From contig NZ_CP121650.1 in the NCBI RefSeq assembly GCF_029714405.1, forward strand, positions 3,105,001-3,169,000: a stretch of 64,000 bases of DNA. The letters are read 5' to 3'. Of the stretch, positions 52,348-61,850 are shown in pieces (position 1 is the first letter of the stretch; the number at the start of each line of letters is the position of its first letter). Origin of the DNA: Bradyrhizobium sp. CB82. GTDB lineage: Bacteria; Pseudomonadota; Alphaproteobacteria; Rhizobiales; Xanthobacteraceae. The notes below the pieces were generated by a model. The model had not been told where the DNA came from, searched no databases, and saw only the letters and a program-made list of their open reading frames with translations. The position numbers were made by a program, and so were the translations under genes.

Positions 52348-53859
52348 ATGGAAGCGTTCGGTCTCCTTGTCCACGGCTTTGCCGTCCTGCTTACCTGGAA
52401 GACGCTGGTCCTGATGATGGTCGGGCTCGTGCTCGGCATCTTCGTCGGCGTGTTGCCGGGGCTCGGCGGCCCCAACGGCGTCGCGATCCTGCTGCCGCTG
52501 ACCTTCACGATGGATCCGACCTCGGCCATCGTGATGTTGTCCTGCATCTATTGGGGCGCGCTGTTCGGCGGCGCCATCACCTCGATCCTGTTCAACATCC
52601 CCGGCGAAGCCTGGTCGGTGGCGACTACCTTCGACGGCTACCCGATGGCGCAGCAGGGCAGGGCGGCGGAAGCACTCACTGCGGCGTTTACCTCCTCCTT
52701 CATCGGCTCGCTGGTTGCGGTGTTGCTGATTACCTTCCTCGCACCGCTGATCTCCTCATTTGCGCTCAAATTCGGCCCACCCGAGTTCTTTGCGGTGTAC
52801 CTCCTGACCTTCTGCTCCTTCGTCGGTCTCGGCCGCGAGGCCAAGCACAAGACCGTCATCTCAATGTCGCTCGGCCTTTTGCTCGCCGGTATCGGCATGG
52901 ATACCGTGTCCGGCCAATTGCGCATGACGTTCGGCTCCGCCGAACTGCTCCGAGGCATCAACTTCCTCGTTGCCGTCATCGGGCTCTTCGGTATCAGCGA
53001 GATCCTGCTGACGATGGAGGAGCGGCTGGCGCTGCGGGGGCACGCCGCGAGCATCTCGCTACGCGTCGTCCTGTCGGTATGGAAGGATCTGCCGAAATAC
53101 TGGGTGACGCTGCTGCGCTCCTCCTTCATCGGCTGCTGGCTCGGCATCACGCCGGGTGGCGCCATCGCAGCTTCCTTCATGGGCTACAATCTCGCAAAAC
53201 GCTTCGCCAGGGATCCCCAAAGCTTTGGCAAAGGGCGCATCGAGGGCGTGTTCGCGCCGGAAACGGCCGCGCACGCCTCTGGCACCTCGGCGCTGCTGCC
53301 GATGCTCGCGCTTGGCATTCCCGGTTCGGGTACGGCGGCGATCCTGCTTGGCGGGTTGATGGTGTGGGGGCTCAATCCGGGGCCGCTGTTGTTCGTCGAG
53401 CACAAGGACTTCGTCTGGGGCCTGATCGCCTCGATGTATCTCGGCAATATCGTCGGCCTTATGCTGGTGCTGACCACTGTGCCGGTCTTCGCCTCGATTC
53501 TGCGCGTGCCGTTCGCCGCGGTCGCGCCGATGATCGTGGTGTCCTGCGCGATCGGCGCTTATGCCATCCAGAACGCGATGTTCGACATCTGGCTCATGCT
53601 GGGTTTCGGCGTCGTCGGCTACGTCTTCAAGAAGATCGGCATTCCGCTGGCGCCCTTCACGCTGGCGCTCGTGCTCGGCAATCGCGCCGAGGACGCCTTC
53701 CGCCTGTCGATGATCGGCGCCAGTGGCGACCTCAGGGTGTTCTGGTCGAATGGGCTGGTCGGCTCGATCACGACGCTGGCAATCCTGCTGCTGTTCTGGC
53801 CGCTGATCGACAAGCTATTCAGCGGCGTCGGACGATTGCGGCGGCCGGCTGAGACATGA
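52348..53859 (+). CDS. TctA-type large permease of the TTT transporter
   Basis: 503 aa with about 12 membrane helices. Signature segments: FVGVLPGLGGPNGVAILLPL, GALFGGAITSILFNIPGEAW, GITPGGAIAASFMGYNLAKR and LALGIPGSGTAAILLGGLMV. The ATG at 52348 is the family start; the open frame extends upstream through tctB in another frame and is not real there. With TctB and TctC it forms a sodium- or proton-driven uptake system for a carboxylate. Confidence 0.95.
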   Translation: MEAFGLLVHGFAVLLTWKTLVLMMVGLVLGIFVGVLPGLGGPNGVAILLPLTFTMDPTSAIVMLSCIYWGALFGGAITSILFNIPGEAWSVATTFDGYPMAQQGRAAEALTAAFTSSFIGSLVAVLLITFLAPLISSFALKFGPPEFFAVYLLTFCSFVGLGREAKHKTVISMSLGLLLAGIGMDTVSGQLRMTFGSAELLRGINFLVAVIGLFGISEILLTMEERLALRGHAASISLRVVLSVWKDLPKYWVTLLRSSFIGCWLGITPGGAIAASFMGYNLAKRFARDPQSFGKGRIEGVFAPETAAHASGTSALLPMLALGIPGSGTAAILLGGLMVWGLNPGPLLFVEHKDFVWGLIASMYLGNIVGLMLVLTTVPVFASILRVPFAAVAPMIVVSCAIGAYAIQNAMFDIWLMLGFGVVGYVFKKIGIPLAPFTLALVLGNRAEDAFRLSMIGASGDLRVFWSNGLVGSITTLAILLLFWPLIDKLFSGVGRLRRPAET

Positions 53860-53967
53860 TTTAAAATGGCTCGGGCGGGTTCTCGGTTGCCGCTCGAATG
53901 CGATTACAAATCAAAGCCCTGGTGCTGTTTATTCAGTGTTAACTATAAGTTGCGACGCTGGTTGAGG

Positions 53968-55161
53968 TCATACGACTTTGGCCTCCTTCAGCGCTGTGAT
54001 CTCGGCCACATCAAAGCCGAACTCTTCGAGCACCTCGTCAGTCTGCTCGCCGAATTCAGGCGGCCTTGCCACCATCGTGCTCGGCGTGCGCGACAGCGTG
54101 ACGGGCTGGCCGACCAGGCGGATGTGGCGGTTCTCCGCGTTCGGCACGTCCTGCGCGATGCCGAGATGCCTGACCTGCGCATCGTCGAACATCTGGTCGA
54201 TCGCATAGATCGGCCCGCAGGGCACGCCGGCCTCGTTGAGCTCCCTGACCCAGGTCTCGGTCGATTTCGCCACCGTGCGCTGCTCGATCTCGGCGTTGAG
54301 CGCATCGCGGTTCTTCGAGCGCGCGGGCGCGGTCGCGTAGTCCGGATTGGCGAGGAGCTCGGGCGCGCCGACTGCCTGAGCGCAGCGCTCCCAGATCCGC
54401 CCGCCGGTGGTGGCGATGTTGATGTAGCCGTCGGAGGTTTTGAACACGCCGGTCGGAATGCTGGTCGGATGATTGTTGCCGGCCTGCTTGGCGACTTCCT
54501 TCTCCATCAGCCAGCGCGCGGCCTGGAAGTCGAGCATGAAGATCTGCGCCTGCAACAGCGAGGTCTGCACCCACTGGCCCTCGCCGGAGACGTCGCGCTC
54601 GAGCAGCGCGGTGAGAATGCCGATCGCACAGAACAGCCCGGCGGTGAGATCGGCGACGGGAATACCCACCCGCATCGGACCGCCGCCCGGCGCCCCCGTG
54701 ATCGACATCAGCCCGCCCATGCCCTGCGCGATCTGATCGAAGCCCGGCCGCTTGTGGTAGGGGCCGTCCTGGCCGAAGCCGGAGATGCTGCCATAAACCA
54801 GGCGCGGGTTGATCGCGCGCAGGCTCTCATAGTCGATGCCGAGCTTCTTCTTCACGTCGGGGCGGAAATTCTCGACCACGACGTCGGCCTTGGCGGCGAG
54901 GCGCTTGAACACCTCGAGACCCCTCGGGTCCTTCAGATTGAGCGTCATCGCCCGCTTGTTGCGGTGCAAGTTCTGGAAGTCCGCCCCGTGCCGCGGTCCA
55001 CCCGGTTGCTCGCCACCGGCATCCTCCATGAGGGCGTCGATCTTGATGACGTTGGCGCCCCAGTCCGCGAGCTGTCGCACGCAAGTGGGACCGGACCGGA
55101 CGCGGGTCAGATCGAGCACGGTGAAGCGCGACAGGGCCTGTGAGGCATGCGGGAAGGGCAT
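53968..55161 (-). CDS. Family III (CaiB/BaiF) acyl-CoA transferase
   Basis: 397 aa. Features: FTVLDLTRVRSGPTCVRQLA, ADVVVENFRPDVKKKLGIDY, ISGFGQDGPYHKRPGFDQIA (with the catalytic Asp of the GxD segment) and MVARPPEFGEQTDEVLEEFG. The ATG at 55161 is the family start. It moves CoA between organic acids. It is convergent with tctA (108 bp gap), and probably activates the acid imported by TctABC. Confidence 0.93.
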   Translation of the reverse strand: MPFPHASQALSRFTVLDLTRVRSGPTCVRQLADWGANVIKIDALMEDAGGEQPGGPRHGADFQNLHRNKRAMTLNLKDPRGLEVFKRLAAKADVVVENFRPDVKKKLGIDYESLRAINPRLVYGSISGFGQDGPYHKRPGFDQIAQGMGGLMSITGAPGGGPMRVGIPVADLTAGLFCAIGILTALLERDVSGEGQWVQTSLLQAQIFMLDFQAARWLMEKEVAKQAGNNHPTSIPTGVFKTSDGYINIATTGGRIWERCAQAVGAPELLANPDYATAPARSKNRDALNAEIEQRTVAKSTETWVRELNEAGVPCGPIYAIDQMFDDAQVRHLGIAQDVPNAENRHIRLVGQPVTLSRTPSTMVARPPEFGEQTDEVLEEFGFDVAEITALKEAKVV

Positions 55162-55230
55162 ATGGAAGGGCTCCAAGAGGATGATCTCGGTGCACAATAA
55201 AGCTGAAGGAACATCCAGCAAGGCTGCTCG

Positions 55231-55359
55231 ATGCAGACCACGGTTTCTCGAACCCATCGAAAAAGCTCGCCAGCCGAGCAGGCTCCGGCGCCGCCGCCTC
55301 CGAAGGCGACCGAGGCCCCGCTGCCGCTCGTCAAAGTGATCCGCGCTGCGCCAGGGTGA
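55231..55359 (+). CDS. Possible proline-rich miniprotein, 42 aa
   Basis: MQTTVSRTHRKSSPAEQAPA then a P/K-rich tail ending LVKVIRAAPG. AAGG lies eight bases upstream. Divergent from the CoA-transferase gene. Composition-only evidence; weak. Confidence 0.3.
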   Translation: MQTTVSRTHRKSSPAEQAPAPPPPKATEAPLPLVKVIRAAPG

Positions 55360-55876
55360 ATCGCGGGCAGGCTGGTCGTTGAGTTCCGTCCAGCGGCTGC
55401 CGTCCCTCCGGGAACAAGGGGGAAACCTGGACCGCCCCGGCTATGCGCGACACCTCTTTCGTGCCATTCGTGCCCGCTCGACGCCGAAGGGCGGCGAGGC
55501 GGATGGTCTTTGAGCTCTCTTCTTAGCCGTGAGTGTCACGTGGACCATTCCAGCCGGAGCCGAATGCAGGGGATCAGAGATATAGTGAACGCCGCGTGAA
55601 TTCCTGCGGCCCTCGGCTTGATGAAGATCATGCTCCGGTCGATCCGGGCGATCAGGATTGACCAGCGATGATCGTTGTGACGACATTTGCGGGGAAGGAT
55701 CGGACGTCGGTAGAGCCGCCGAGAAACGGCAAATTAACCCAGATGGGTCGATCGTTTGGGCCTGAAAGCATGGTACTGCCGGTGCAAGCGCCCCGATTCG
55801 TTTCACCCTTCGCTTTTGCGTCGGAGTGGAGCAATGCTGGAACTGAAGGTGTAAGCGTTCGAAGTCGAGACAGGCG
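55360..55876. other. Intergenic stretch upstream of the metalloprotease-like gene
   Basis: About 517 bp, no gene supported. It holds one copy (55498-55516) of a 19-bp repeat GGCGGATGGTCTTTGAGCT that recurs at 58858-58876 beyond the next gene. Confidence 0.5.
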
Positions 55877-58630
55877 ATGAGATCAAACTCTACCCCGGAC
55901 CAAGATCTGCTCTCCGATGATCCCTTTTACACTGTCGTCGGTAACAGCATCCAAGGGAGCTATATCCCCGCGACCTCGGGAGGTTCCTCCGGCGGCACTG
56001 CCACACCCGGCTCGGTCATTTCGGTCACCTCGGGCGGCATCACGATCAACCTGATCCTCGATGCGGCCGCGCAGGCCGCGCCGGCGAGCTTCAAGAACGG
56101 TCTGCAACAGGCGGTCGCGATACTCGCCGCGAACATCACCGACAAGATCACCGTCAATATCAAGATCGACTACAGCGGGACCGGGGGCGGCGCTGCCGCC
56201 GGCCCGGATTCCGGGTACTATGAGAATTACTCCTGGGTCCACTCGGAGTTGATCAATAATGCGAGCGCCGGCGATACCACGTTCAACAGCCTGCCGGCCG
56301 GCTCGACGATCCAGGGACAGTCGAGCGTCGCGGTCTGGAATGCGCAGCTGAAGCTGTGGGGTGTGCTCGGGGCCAGCGATACCACGACCGATGATGCCAG
56401 CGCGTATTTTTCCACTGACATCGACCCCAACCTGCTGGTCGGCGTGGCGCTGCATGAACTGACCCACGCGATGGGCCGCGTGCCCTATGGCTCGGCGCCC
56501 GACGTGTTTGATTTCTTCCGTTTCACAAGCCAAAACGTCCGCCTTTTCCAGGGCGGCGCCACCGCGCCGGCGGCGTATTTCTCGCTCGACAATGGCGCAA
56601 CCAAGATCGCGGATTACGGCCAGAACTCCGACCCGAGCGACTTCCTGAACAGCGGCGTGCAGGGGCCGAACGATCCCTTCAACGAGTACTACACCGGCAG
56701 CACCACTCAAGGGCTGACATCCGTCGATCTGAAGCAGCTGGATGCTCTCGGATTTCACCTCGCCATCAGCAATCCGATCGTGATCGAGTCGTTTGGCTCG
56801 ACCAGTGTGGTGCAGATCGGAAACTACTATTACCTCGATCCCGTTGCCGGGGGGACCGGGCCAGAATTGAAGTATGGCGGCTCGCCCGTCACTGTCTCCG
56901 GCCTGGGTGGCTGGACAGTTATCGGCGCGGAGCAGACCGGCAGCGGCTATGACGTGGCGCTGCATTCGTCCACTGGCAATCAGTATACGGTCTGGTATGC
57001 CGACAGCACTGGCAACGGCTACTCCAACGCGACCGGGGGGGCCGTCTCGGGATCGAGTTATGCGTTGGAGTCTTTCGAGGCTAGCTTCCACCAGGACCTG
57101 AATGGCGATGGCACGATCGGCGTCATCACAACTGTGATCGAGTCTGTTGGTTCTACGAAACTGGTGCAGGCGGGCAGCAACTACCTCCTCAATCCTGTTT
57201 CGGGCGGCACTGGCCCTGAACTGAAATACGGCGGCAGCCCCGTCTCGGCAACGGGCCTAGGTGGTTGGGCAATTATTGGCGCGGAGCAGACCGGCAGTGG
57301 CTATGAAGTGGCACTGCATTCGCCGACTGGCGACCAATACACGGTCTGGAATACCGACAGCAGCGGCAATGTGGTCGGCAATGCGACCGGTGGAGTCGTG
57401 TCGGGCGCAAGCTACGCGCTGGAGTCGCTCGAGACGAGTTTCCACCAGGATCTCAATGGCGATGGCCAAATCGGTGTCGTCAGCACGGTGCTCGAGTCGC
57501 TTGGCTCGACGAGTGTGGTGCAGATTGGCAACAACTATTACCTCGATCCCGTTGCCGGGGGGACCGGACCAGAATTGAAGTATGGCGGCTCGCCCGTCAC
57601 TGTCTCAGGCCTGGGTGGCTGGACAGTTATCGGCGCCGAGCAGACCGGCAGCGGCTATGAGGTGGCGCTGCATTCGCCGACTGGCGGCCAATACACGGTC
57701 TGGAATACCGACAGCAGCGGCAATGTGGTTGGCAATGCGACGGGTGGGGTGGTGTCGGGCGCGAGTTACGCGCTGGAGTCGCTCGAACCGAGTTTTCATC
57801 AGGATCTCAACGGCGATGGCCAAACCGGTGCCCGAAGCACGGTGATCGAGTCGTTTGGCTCGACGAGCCTGACGGAGCTTGGCGACAACTTCTTCCTCAA
57901 TCCCGTTTCGGGTGGCACCGGGCCGGAATTGAAGTACGGCGGAAGTCCGGTTTCGGCGGCGGCGCTGGGTGGCTGGTCGGTTATCGGCGCGGAACAGACC
58001 GGCAGCGGCTATGAGGTGGCACTGCATTCGTCGACTGGCGACCAATACACGGTCTGGAGTACCGACAGCAGCGGCAATGTGGTCGGCAATGCGACCGGTG
58101 GGGTCGTGTCGGGTACGAGCTACGCGCTCGAGTCGCTCGAACCCGGTTTCCACCAGGATCTCAATGGCGATGGCCAAACCGGTGCGTCAAGCACGGTCAT
58201 CGAGTCGTTCGGCTCGACGAGCCTCGTGAAGCTTGGCGACAACTTCTTCTTCAATCCTGTTTCGGGTGGCACCGGACCGGAATTGAAATACGGCGGAAGT
58301 CCCGTCTCGGCAGCGGCCCTGGGTGGCTGGGCGGTTATCGGCGCTGAGCAGACGGGCCGTGGCTATGAGGCGGCACTGCACTCGTTGACGGCCGATCAGT
58401 ACACGGTTTGGAATACCGACAGCAGCGGCAATGTGGTTGGTAATGCGACCGGTGGGGTCGTGTCGGGCGCAAGCTACGCGCTGGAGTCGCTCGAGCCGAG
58501 CTTCCATCAGGATCTCAACGGCGATGGAGCAACCGGCGTTGCTACGGCACCGGCATCTCAAACATCTCCGGCGACGCAGATCAATGTTCTCTTAGCTCAT
58601 CTATTGGCTGACCATTTCCTGATCCGATAG
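55877..58630 (+). CDS. Metalloprotease-like protein with five W-rich (PF07483-type) repeats
   Basis: 917 aa. Residues ~45-290 form a zinc-protease-like domain of NF038122 type with HELTH (His193-His197) in ALHELTHAMGRVPYG, then DVFDFFRFT. Five consecutive 118-residue repeats follow (302-891); each has GGTGPELKYGG, GLGGWxVIGAEQTGSGY, YTVWxxDSxGN and a terminal FHQDLNGDGxxG resembling a calcium-binding loop. No Sec signal peptide is visible, so export by a type I or other leaderless system is inferred. Start ATG at 55877 with a weak ribosome site. Related to surface/extracellular rhizobial proteins; substrate unknown. Confidence 0.88.
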   Translation: MRSNSTPDQDLLSDDPFYTVVGNSIQGSYIPATSGGSSGGTATPGSVISVTSGGITINLILDAAAQAAPASFKNGLQQAVAILAANITDKITVNIKIDYSGTGGGAAAGPDSGYYENYSWVHSELINNASAGDTTFNSLPAGSTIQGQSSVAVWNAQLKLWGVLGASDTTTDDASAYFSTDIDPNLLVGVALHELTHAMGRVPYGSAPDVFDFFRFTSQNVRLFQGGATAPAAYFSLDNGATKIADYGQNSDPSDFLNSGVQGPNDPFNEYYTGSTTQGLTSVDLKQLDALGFHLAISNPIVIESFGSTSVVQIGNYYYLDPVAGGTGPELKYGGSPVTVSGLGGWTVIGAEQTGSGYDVALHSSTGNQYTVWYADSTGNGYSNATGGAVSGSSYALESFEASFHQDLNGDGTIGVITTVIESVGSTKLVQAGSNYLLNPVSGGTGPELKYGGSPVSATGLGGWAIIGAEQTGSGYEVALHSPTGDQYTVWNTDSSGNVVGNATGGVVSGASYALESLETSFHQDLNGDGQIGVVSTVLESLGSTSVVQIGNNYYLDPVAGGTGPELKYGGSPVTVSGLGGWTVIGAEQTGSGYEVALHSPTGGQYTVWNTDSSGNVVGNATGGVVSGASYALESLEPSFHQDLNGDGQTGARSTVIESFGSTSLTELGDNFFLNPVSGGTGPELKYGGSPVSAAALGGWSVIGAEQTGSGYEVALHSSTGDQYTVWSTDSSGNVVGNATGGVVSGTSYALESLEPGFHQDLNGDGQTGASSTVIESFGSTSLVKLGDNFFFNPVSGGTGPELKYGGSPVSAAALGGWAVIGAEQTGRGYEAALHSLTADQYTVWNTDSSGNVVGNATGGVVSGASYALESLEPSFHQDLNGDGATGVATAPASQTSPATQINVLLAHLLADHFLIR
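56780..58549 (+). repeat. Five tandem 354-bp coding repeats
   Basis: Units start at 56780, 57134, 57488, 57842 and 58196, each exactly 354 bp, with no insertion or deletion between them. They are highly similar at the DNA level (for example the shared GGTGGCTGG and CAGACCGGCAGCGGCTATGA segments). This implies recent duplication or gene conversion and makes copy-number change likely. Confidence 0.92.
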
Positions 58631-58774
58631 TTCGGCCAACACGGCGGCTGCGTCCTCTGCGCCATCCGGCCCGCCTGGTGGAGCTGGCGGCCTCCGGTTG
58701 TTGGAAGTCGACGCAATGGCCACCGAAGCGTTGCTGGCGAGGAGCAGGAATCCGGCCGCGCAAAGGGGCCTCAT
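58601..58774 (-). CDS. Possible small secreted protein, 57 aa
   Basis: The ATG at 58774 (GGGAAATT upstream) gives MRPLCAAGFLLLASNASVAI, a credible signal peptide, then RRPPAPPGGPDGAEDAAAVL. The 3' end overlaps the end of the metalloprotease-like gene by 30 bp on the other strand. Confidence 0.4.
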   Translation of the reverse strand: MRPLCAAGFLLLASNASVAIASTSNNRRPPAPPGGPDGAEDAAAVLAELSDQEMVSQ

Positions 58775-58900
58775 AATTTCCCGTTTTGATTTGATCGGGG
58801 TTGAAGGCACAGGACATCGGAACTAGTTTGCCGGCTTGGTGCTTCCGCGGCGCCCGCGGCGGATGGTCTTTGAGCTTGTCGTCCCAGGATCAACGGCTCT

Positions 58901-60499
58901 TTGGCCAGGAAGGTTCTGGGTTTGACCGACGCGCAAGGTGATGTGGCAGGCAACACAGGAGAGGCTGCAGGGGCAGGCCGCGGCCGCCTGCGTCGCCTTG
59001 TCCACGGCTGGTCTGCAAATCTCGTTCAGATGGTGTTGGGCCTGACCCAGCAATTGCTGCTCATTCCGGCGTTCCTGCATTTCTGGAGCAGTGACGTGCT
59101 CGCGGCCTGGCTTGCCATTTACGCGGCCGGGAGCCTTGTCGTCATGGCCGATGTCGGATTGCAGCTGCGTGCCATCAACCGGTTTCTCGCCTTCAAGTCC
59201 TGTGTCGACTGCGACGGACGGACGGCGAGCTTCTATGCGCGCATGCTGCGGGTCTATGTCCTCGCGGTCGCGGCGCTCGGCGTTCTCCTGCTCCTCGGCG
59301 CCTATGTCGCGCCGCCCTCGGCGGTTCTCGGCTTCCATGCGACCGAGAGCTTCGATGCTGCGCTGCTCGTGACGACTCTCGGCATGCTCCTGACTCTGCC
59401 TGCCAATCTGGTCTCCGGCCTCTATCGCGTGCGCGGCCGATACAGTCGCACCGTCTGGCTGCAAAACGCAGCTCTGCTCCTGGCCCAGATCGCCCAGCTC
59501 GTCGCGATCGCTCTGTTCGGCAGCCTGCTCGCGGTCGCGATCGCCTTCGTCGCGATGCAGATCCTGTTTGCGGTCTTTTTGGTCGCCCGCGATGCGCCGC
59601 GTCTGTTTCCGTTTCTGCGCCGGGACCGGATCCGTCGCGCCTGGTCCGGATCCTTGCGCTGGTGCGCCGGGCAATTCGGCCGCGCCTTTCCTTTTGCGGT
59701 TGCCAACGTCACGGAGCTAGCGCTCGTCAATTTGCCGGTGCTGCTAGTGAGTGCCCTCGTCACAGATCGGGTGGCGGTCGCGCAATGGGGCCTGACACGC
59801 GTGATCGCGAGCCTTGTACGCGGTCTCTGCATCCAAGTCGCCCTCCCGCTCGGTGCCGAGCTCGGCCATGATTACGCGATCGGTGACAGGGAGCGGCTGC
59901 GCCGGCTCTATGCCCATGGCTCGGCATTCGTCACCGTTATGGCGTGTCTGGTCGTTGCGGGCCTGCTGCCGTTCTGGCCCGACTTCTTCGCACTCTGGAC
60001 GCGTGGCAGCATTCCCTATGACGCACCGCTCACGATCACCCTGTTGCTCGGCTCGGCTGCGGTTGCACCGTCGCTGTTTGCGCTCGTGTTTGCCAATCAC
60101 AGCAACCGTGGCGATCTCCTGGTGCGGACCAAGGGGCTGCAACTGGTCGTCTTCCTGGTGCTGTCGTTTGTGTTGATCCCCGGCTTTGGACCACTCGGTG
60201 CTGCTCTAGCCGTGATCGCGAGCGACCTCCTTGTTCAGTTCGGCCTGCTTGCGCTTCCGATCATGGCCCAGACCCTGCGCCATCCGCTGCGGCACACCGC
60301 CTTTCTCGTCATGGTCGCCATGGCGATCGTTCTGTCGGGATGGGGCATCGGCGCCATCGTCACATCGCGTCTTGCGGGCGGCGGCCTTGCGCATTTTCTC
60401 GGCGAATGCGCGCTGTGGCTGGTCGTGGTCGGCATTCTGGCAAGCCCGCTGCTGAGCAAGCACGTGCGCGATCGCGCGAGGGTGCTAGTTCCGGCCTAA
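58901..60499 (+). CDS. Polysaccharide flippase-like membrane protein (Wzx/MATE-like)
   Basis: About 532 aa with 12-14 hydrophobic segments and short charged loops. LQLRAINRFLAFKSCVDCDG, ANLVSGLYRVRGRYSRTVWL and LVRTKGLQLVVFLVLSFVLI are typical of oligosaccharide flippases. The start is uncertain: a TTG at 58901 is the first possibility, with internal TTG/GTG alternatives within 25 codons. Likely moves lipid-linked glycan units to the periplasm. It is convergent with the glycosyltransferase operon. Confidence 0.8.
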   Translation: MARKVLGLTDAQGDVAGNTGEAAGAGRGRLRRLVHGWSANLVQMVLGLTQQLLLIPAFLHFWSSDVLAAWLAIYAAGSLVVMADVGLQLRAINRFLAFKSCVDCDGRTASFYARMLRVYVLAVAALGVLLLLGAYVAPPSAVLGFHATESFDAALLVTTLGMLLTLPANLVSGLYRVRGRYSRTVWLQNAALLLAQIAQLVAIALFGSLLAVAIAFVAMQILFAVFLVARDAPRLFPFLRRDRIRRAWSGSLRWCAGQFGRAFPFAVANVTELALVNLPVLLVSALVTDRVAVAQWGLTRVIASLVRGLCIQVALPLGAELGHDYAIGDRERLRRLYAHGSAFVTVMACLVVAGLLPFWPDFFALWTRGSIPYDAPLTITLLLGSAAVAPSLFALVFANHSNRGDLLVRTKGLQLVVFLVLSFVLIPGFGPLGAALAVIASDLLVQFGLLALPIMAQTLRHPLRHTAFLVMVAMAIVLSGWGIGAIVTSRLAGGGLAHFLGECALWLVVVGILASPLLSKHVRDRARVLVPA

Positions 60500-60641
60500 A
60501 GCATGGTCCGGAAAAGTGCGAAGCGGCTTTCCCTCGCGACCAACGCGGAGCATTCGCGCGGAGATCATGAGCAAACAACAACCCAAAGCGCGATGACTAC
60601 TCATCGCAATCTCATCGCGGCTTAGGCGCGGAAGCTGCGTG

Positions 60642-61850
60642 TCAGCGCAGCGAAAGTGCGAGGCGATGCTTCAATCGCTCAAGCTGCCGCGCGAATTGCC
60701 GGCGGCCGATCTCGGTCTCTGCGGCGAAGTGCTTGAGCCGAAGCTCGCCGGCGGCGCGCAGGCGTTCGCGCGTCCCATCTGCGCCGAGACTGATGATCGC
60801 GTCGGCCAGCGAACGCGGATCGTCATAGTCGAACAGGATCGCCGCGTCGCCAGCCTGGGCCTTGAACGCCTCGGGATAGATGACGGGCGTTCCGACCGCC
60901 CAGGCTTCGAGCGGTGGCAGGTTGGTCGGACCGAAATAGCTCGGCATGACCAGGGCCGATGCTCCCCGATAGAGCGCGCCAAGCTCGGAGGACTCGACAA
61001 ATCCGACGATCGAAACCTGGTCGGACAGGCCGTAGCTCGTGATTGCCTCGTCGATCTTCTCGCGTCCGCCGCGATCCGAGCCGCACAGCACCAGCCTTTG
61101 CTTGATGCCCTGCTGCCTGAGCTGGGCAAGCGCGGCAAGCAATGTGATGTGATTCTTGTGCGGCCAGAATTGCGCCGGATAGAACAGATAGCCCGGTTCA
61201 AGCCGGTATTTGTCGAGGACAGCCGCATCCGCCGCAGCGTTGCCGGGTGATTGGGCGACATAGGTCGACGGCGAGAAGGGGATGCATACCGCGCGCTCAC
61301 GCCCCATGGCGTAGCGCCGGCAAAGATCGTCGATCAACTCCTGCGCGTTGACAATCACCAGCGCCGCCTTGGTGCTCGCAAGCCCAAACAGGATCTCCCG
61401 CCGCTCGAACTCGCCGAAGGTGCGCACCTCCGGGAATTCCGGCGCGTCACGATGGCAGCCGTCGAAGATCGTGATGATGAACGGAAGCTGGTAGAGCAAT
61501 AGATGTCGCTTCGACGTCGAGGTGAAATGCACGAGGTCGACACCGTCGCGGATCAGCGCGCGTTCGAACGGCGATTTGAGCTCGATCGCGATCTGGACGA
61601 GATCGAAGGGCCGGCAATATTTCAGAAACAGGAAGATGTGGTCGAGGATGCCGAACTTCAGGAGGCGGGCATCGACCCCGAATTCCTTCAGTATCCCGAG
61701 GGTCTGCACATGGGGCGAGTAGACCACGATTTCATTGCCCGATTGCGCCGCCCAGTCGCGCAGCCACAAGAGATCGTTGAGAGGCTGCTGAAAGCCCCCG
61801 CCGACGTCGAGAGCCTGCTCCAGCATCACGGCCAGGCGTAACGGTCTCAC
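60642..61850 (-). CDS. GT4-family (group 1) glycosyltransferase
   Basis: 402 aa, GT-B fold. N-terminal EQALDVGGGFQQPLNDLLWL is the acceptor-side loop; the C-terminal half has FYPAQFWPHKNHITLLAALA, LVLCGSDRGGREKIDEAI and the donor motif FGPTNLPPLEAWAVGTPVIY. The GTG at 61850 overlaps the stop of the methyltransferase gene in GTGA, so it is translationally coupled. It adds a sugar to a surface glycan; donor unknown. Confidence 0.92.
   Translation of the reverse strand: MRPLRLAVMLEQALDVGGGFQQPLNDLLWLRDWAAQSGNEIVVYSPHVQTLGILKEFGVDARLLKFGILDHIFLFLKYCRPFDLVQIAIELKSPFERALIRDGVDLVHFTSTSKRHLLLYQLPFIITIFDGCHRDAPEFPEVRTFGEFERREILFGLASTKAALVIVNAQELIDDLCRRYAMGRERAVCIPFSPSTYVAQSPGNAAADAAVLDKYRLEPGYLFYPAQFWPHKNHITLLAALAQLRQQGIKQRLVLCGSDRGGREKIDEAITSYGLSDQVSIVGFVESSELGALYRGASALVMPSYFGPTNLPPLEAWAVGTPVIYPEAFKAQAGDAAILFDYDDPRSLADAIISLGADGTRERLRAAGELRLKHFAAETEIGRRQFARQLERLKHRLALSLR

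Noticed and set aside
56780..58549. CRISPR-like periodic repeats
   Set aside because: The 354-bp units are contiguous, in frame and protein-coding; no spacers are present. No CRISPR array was found elsewhere.
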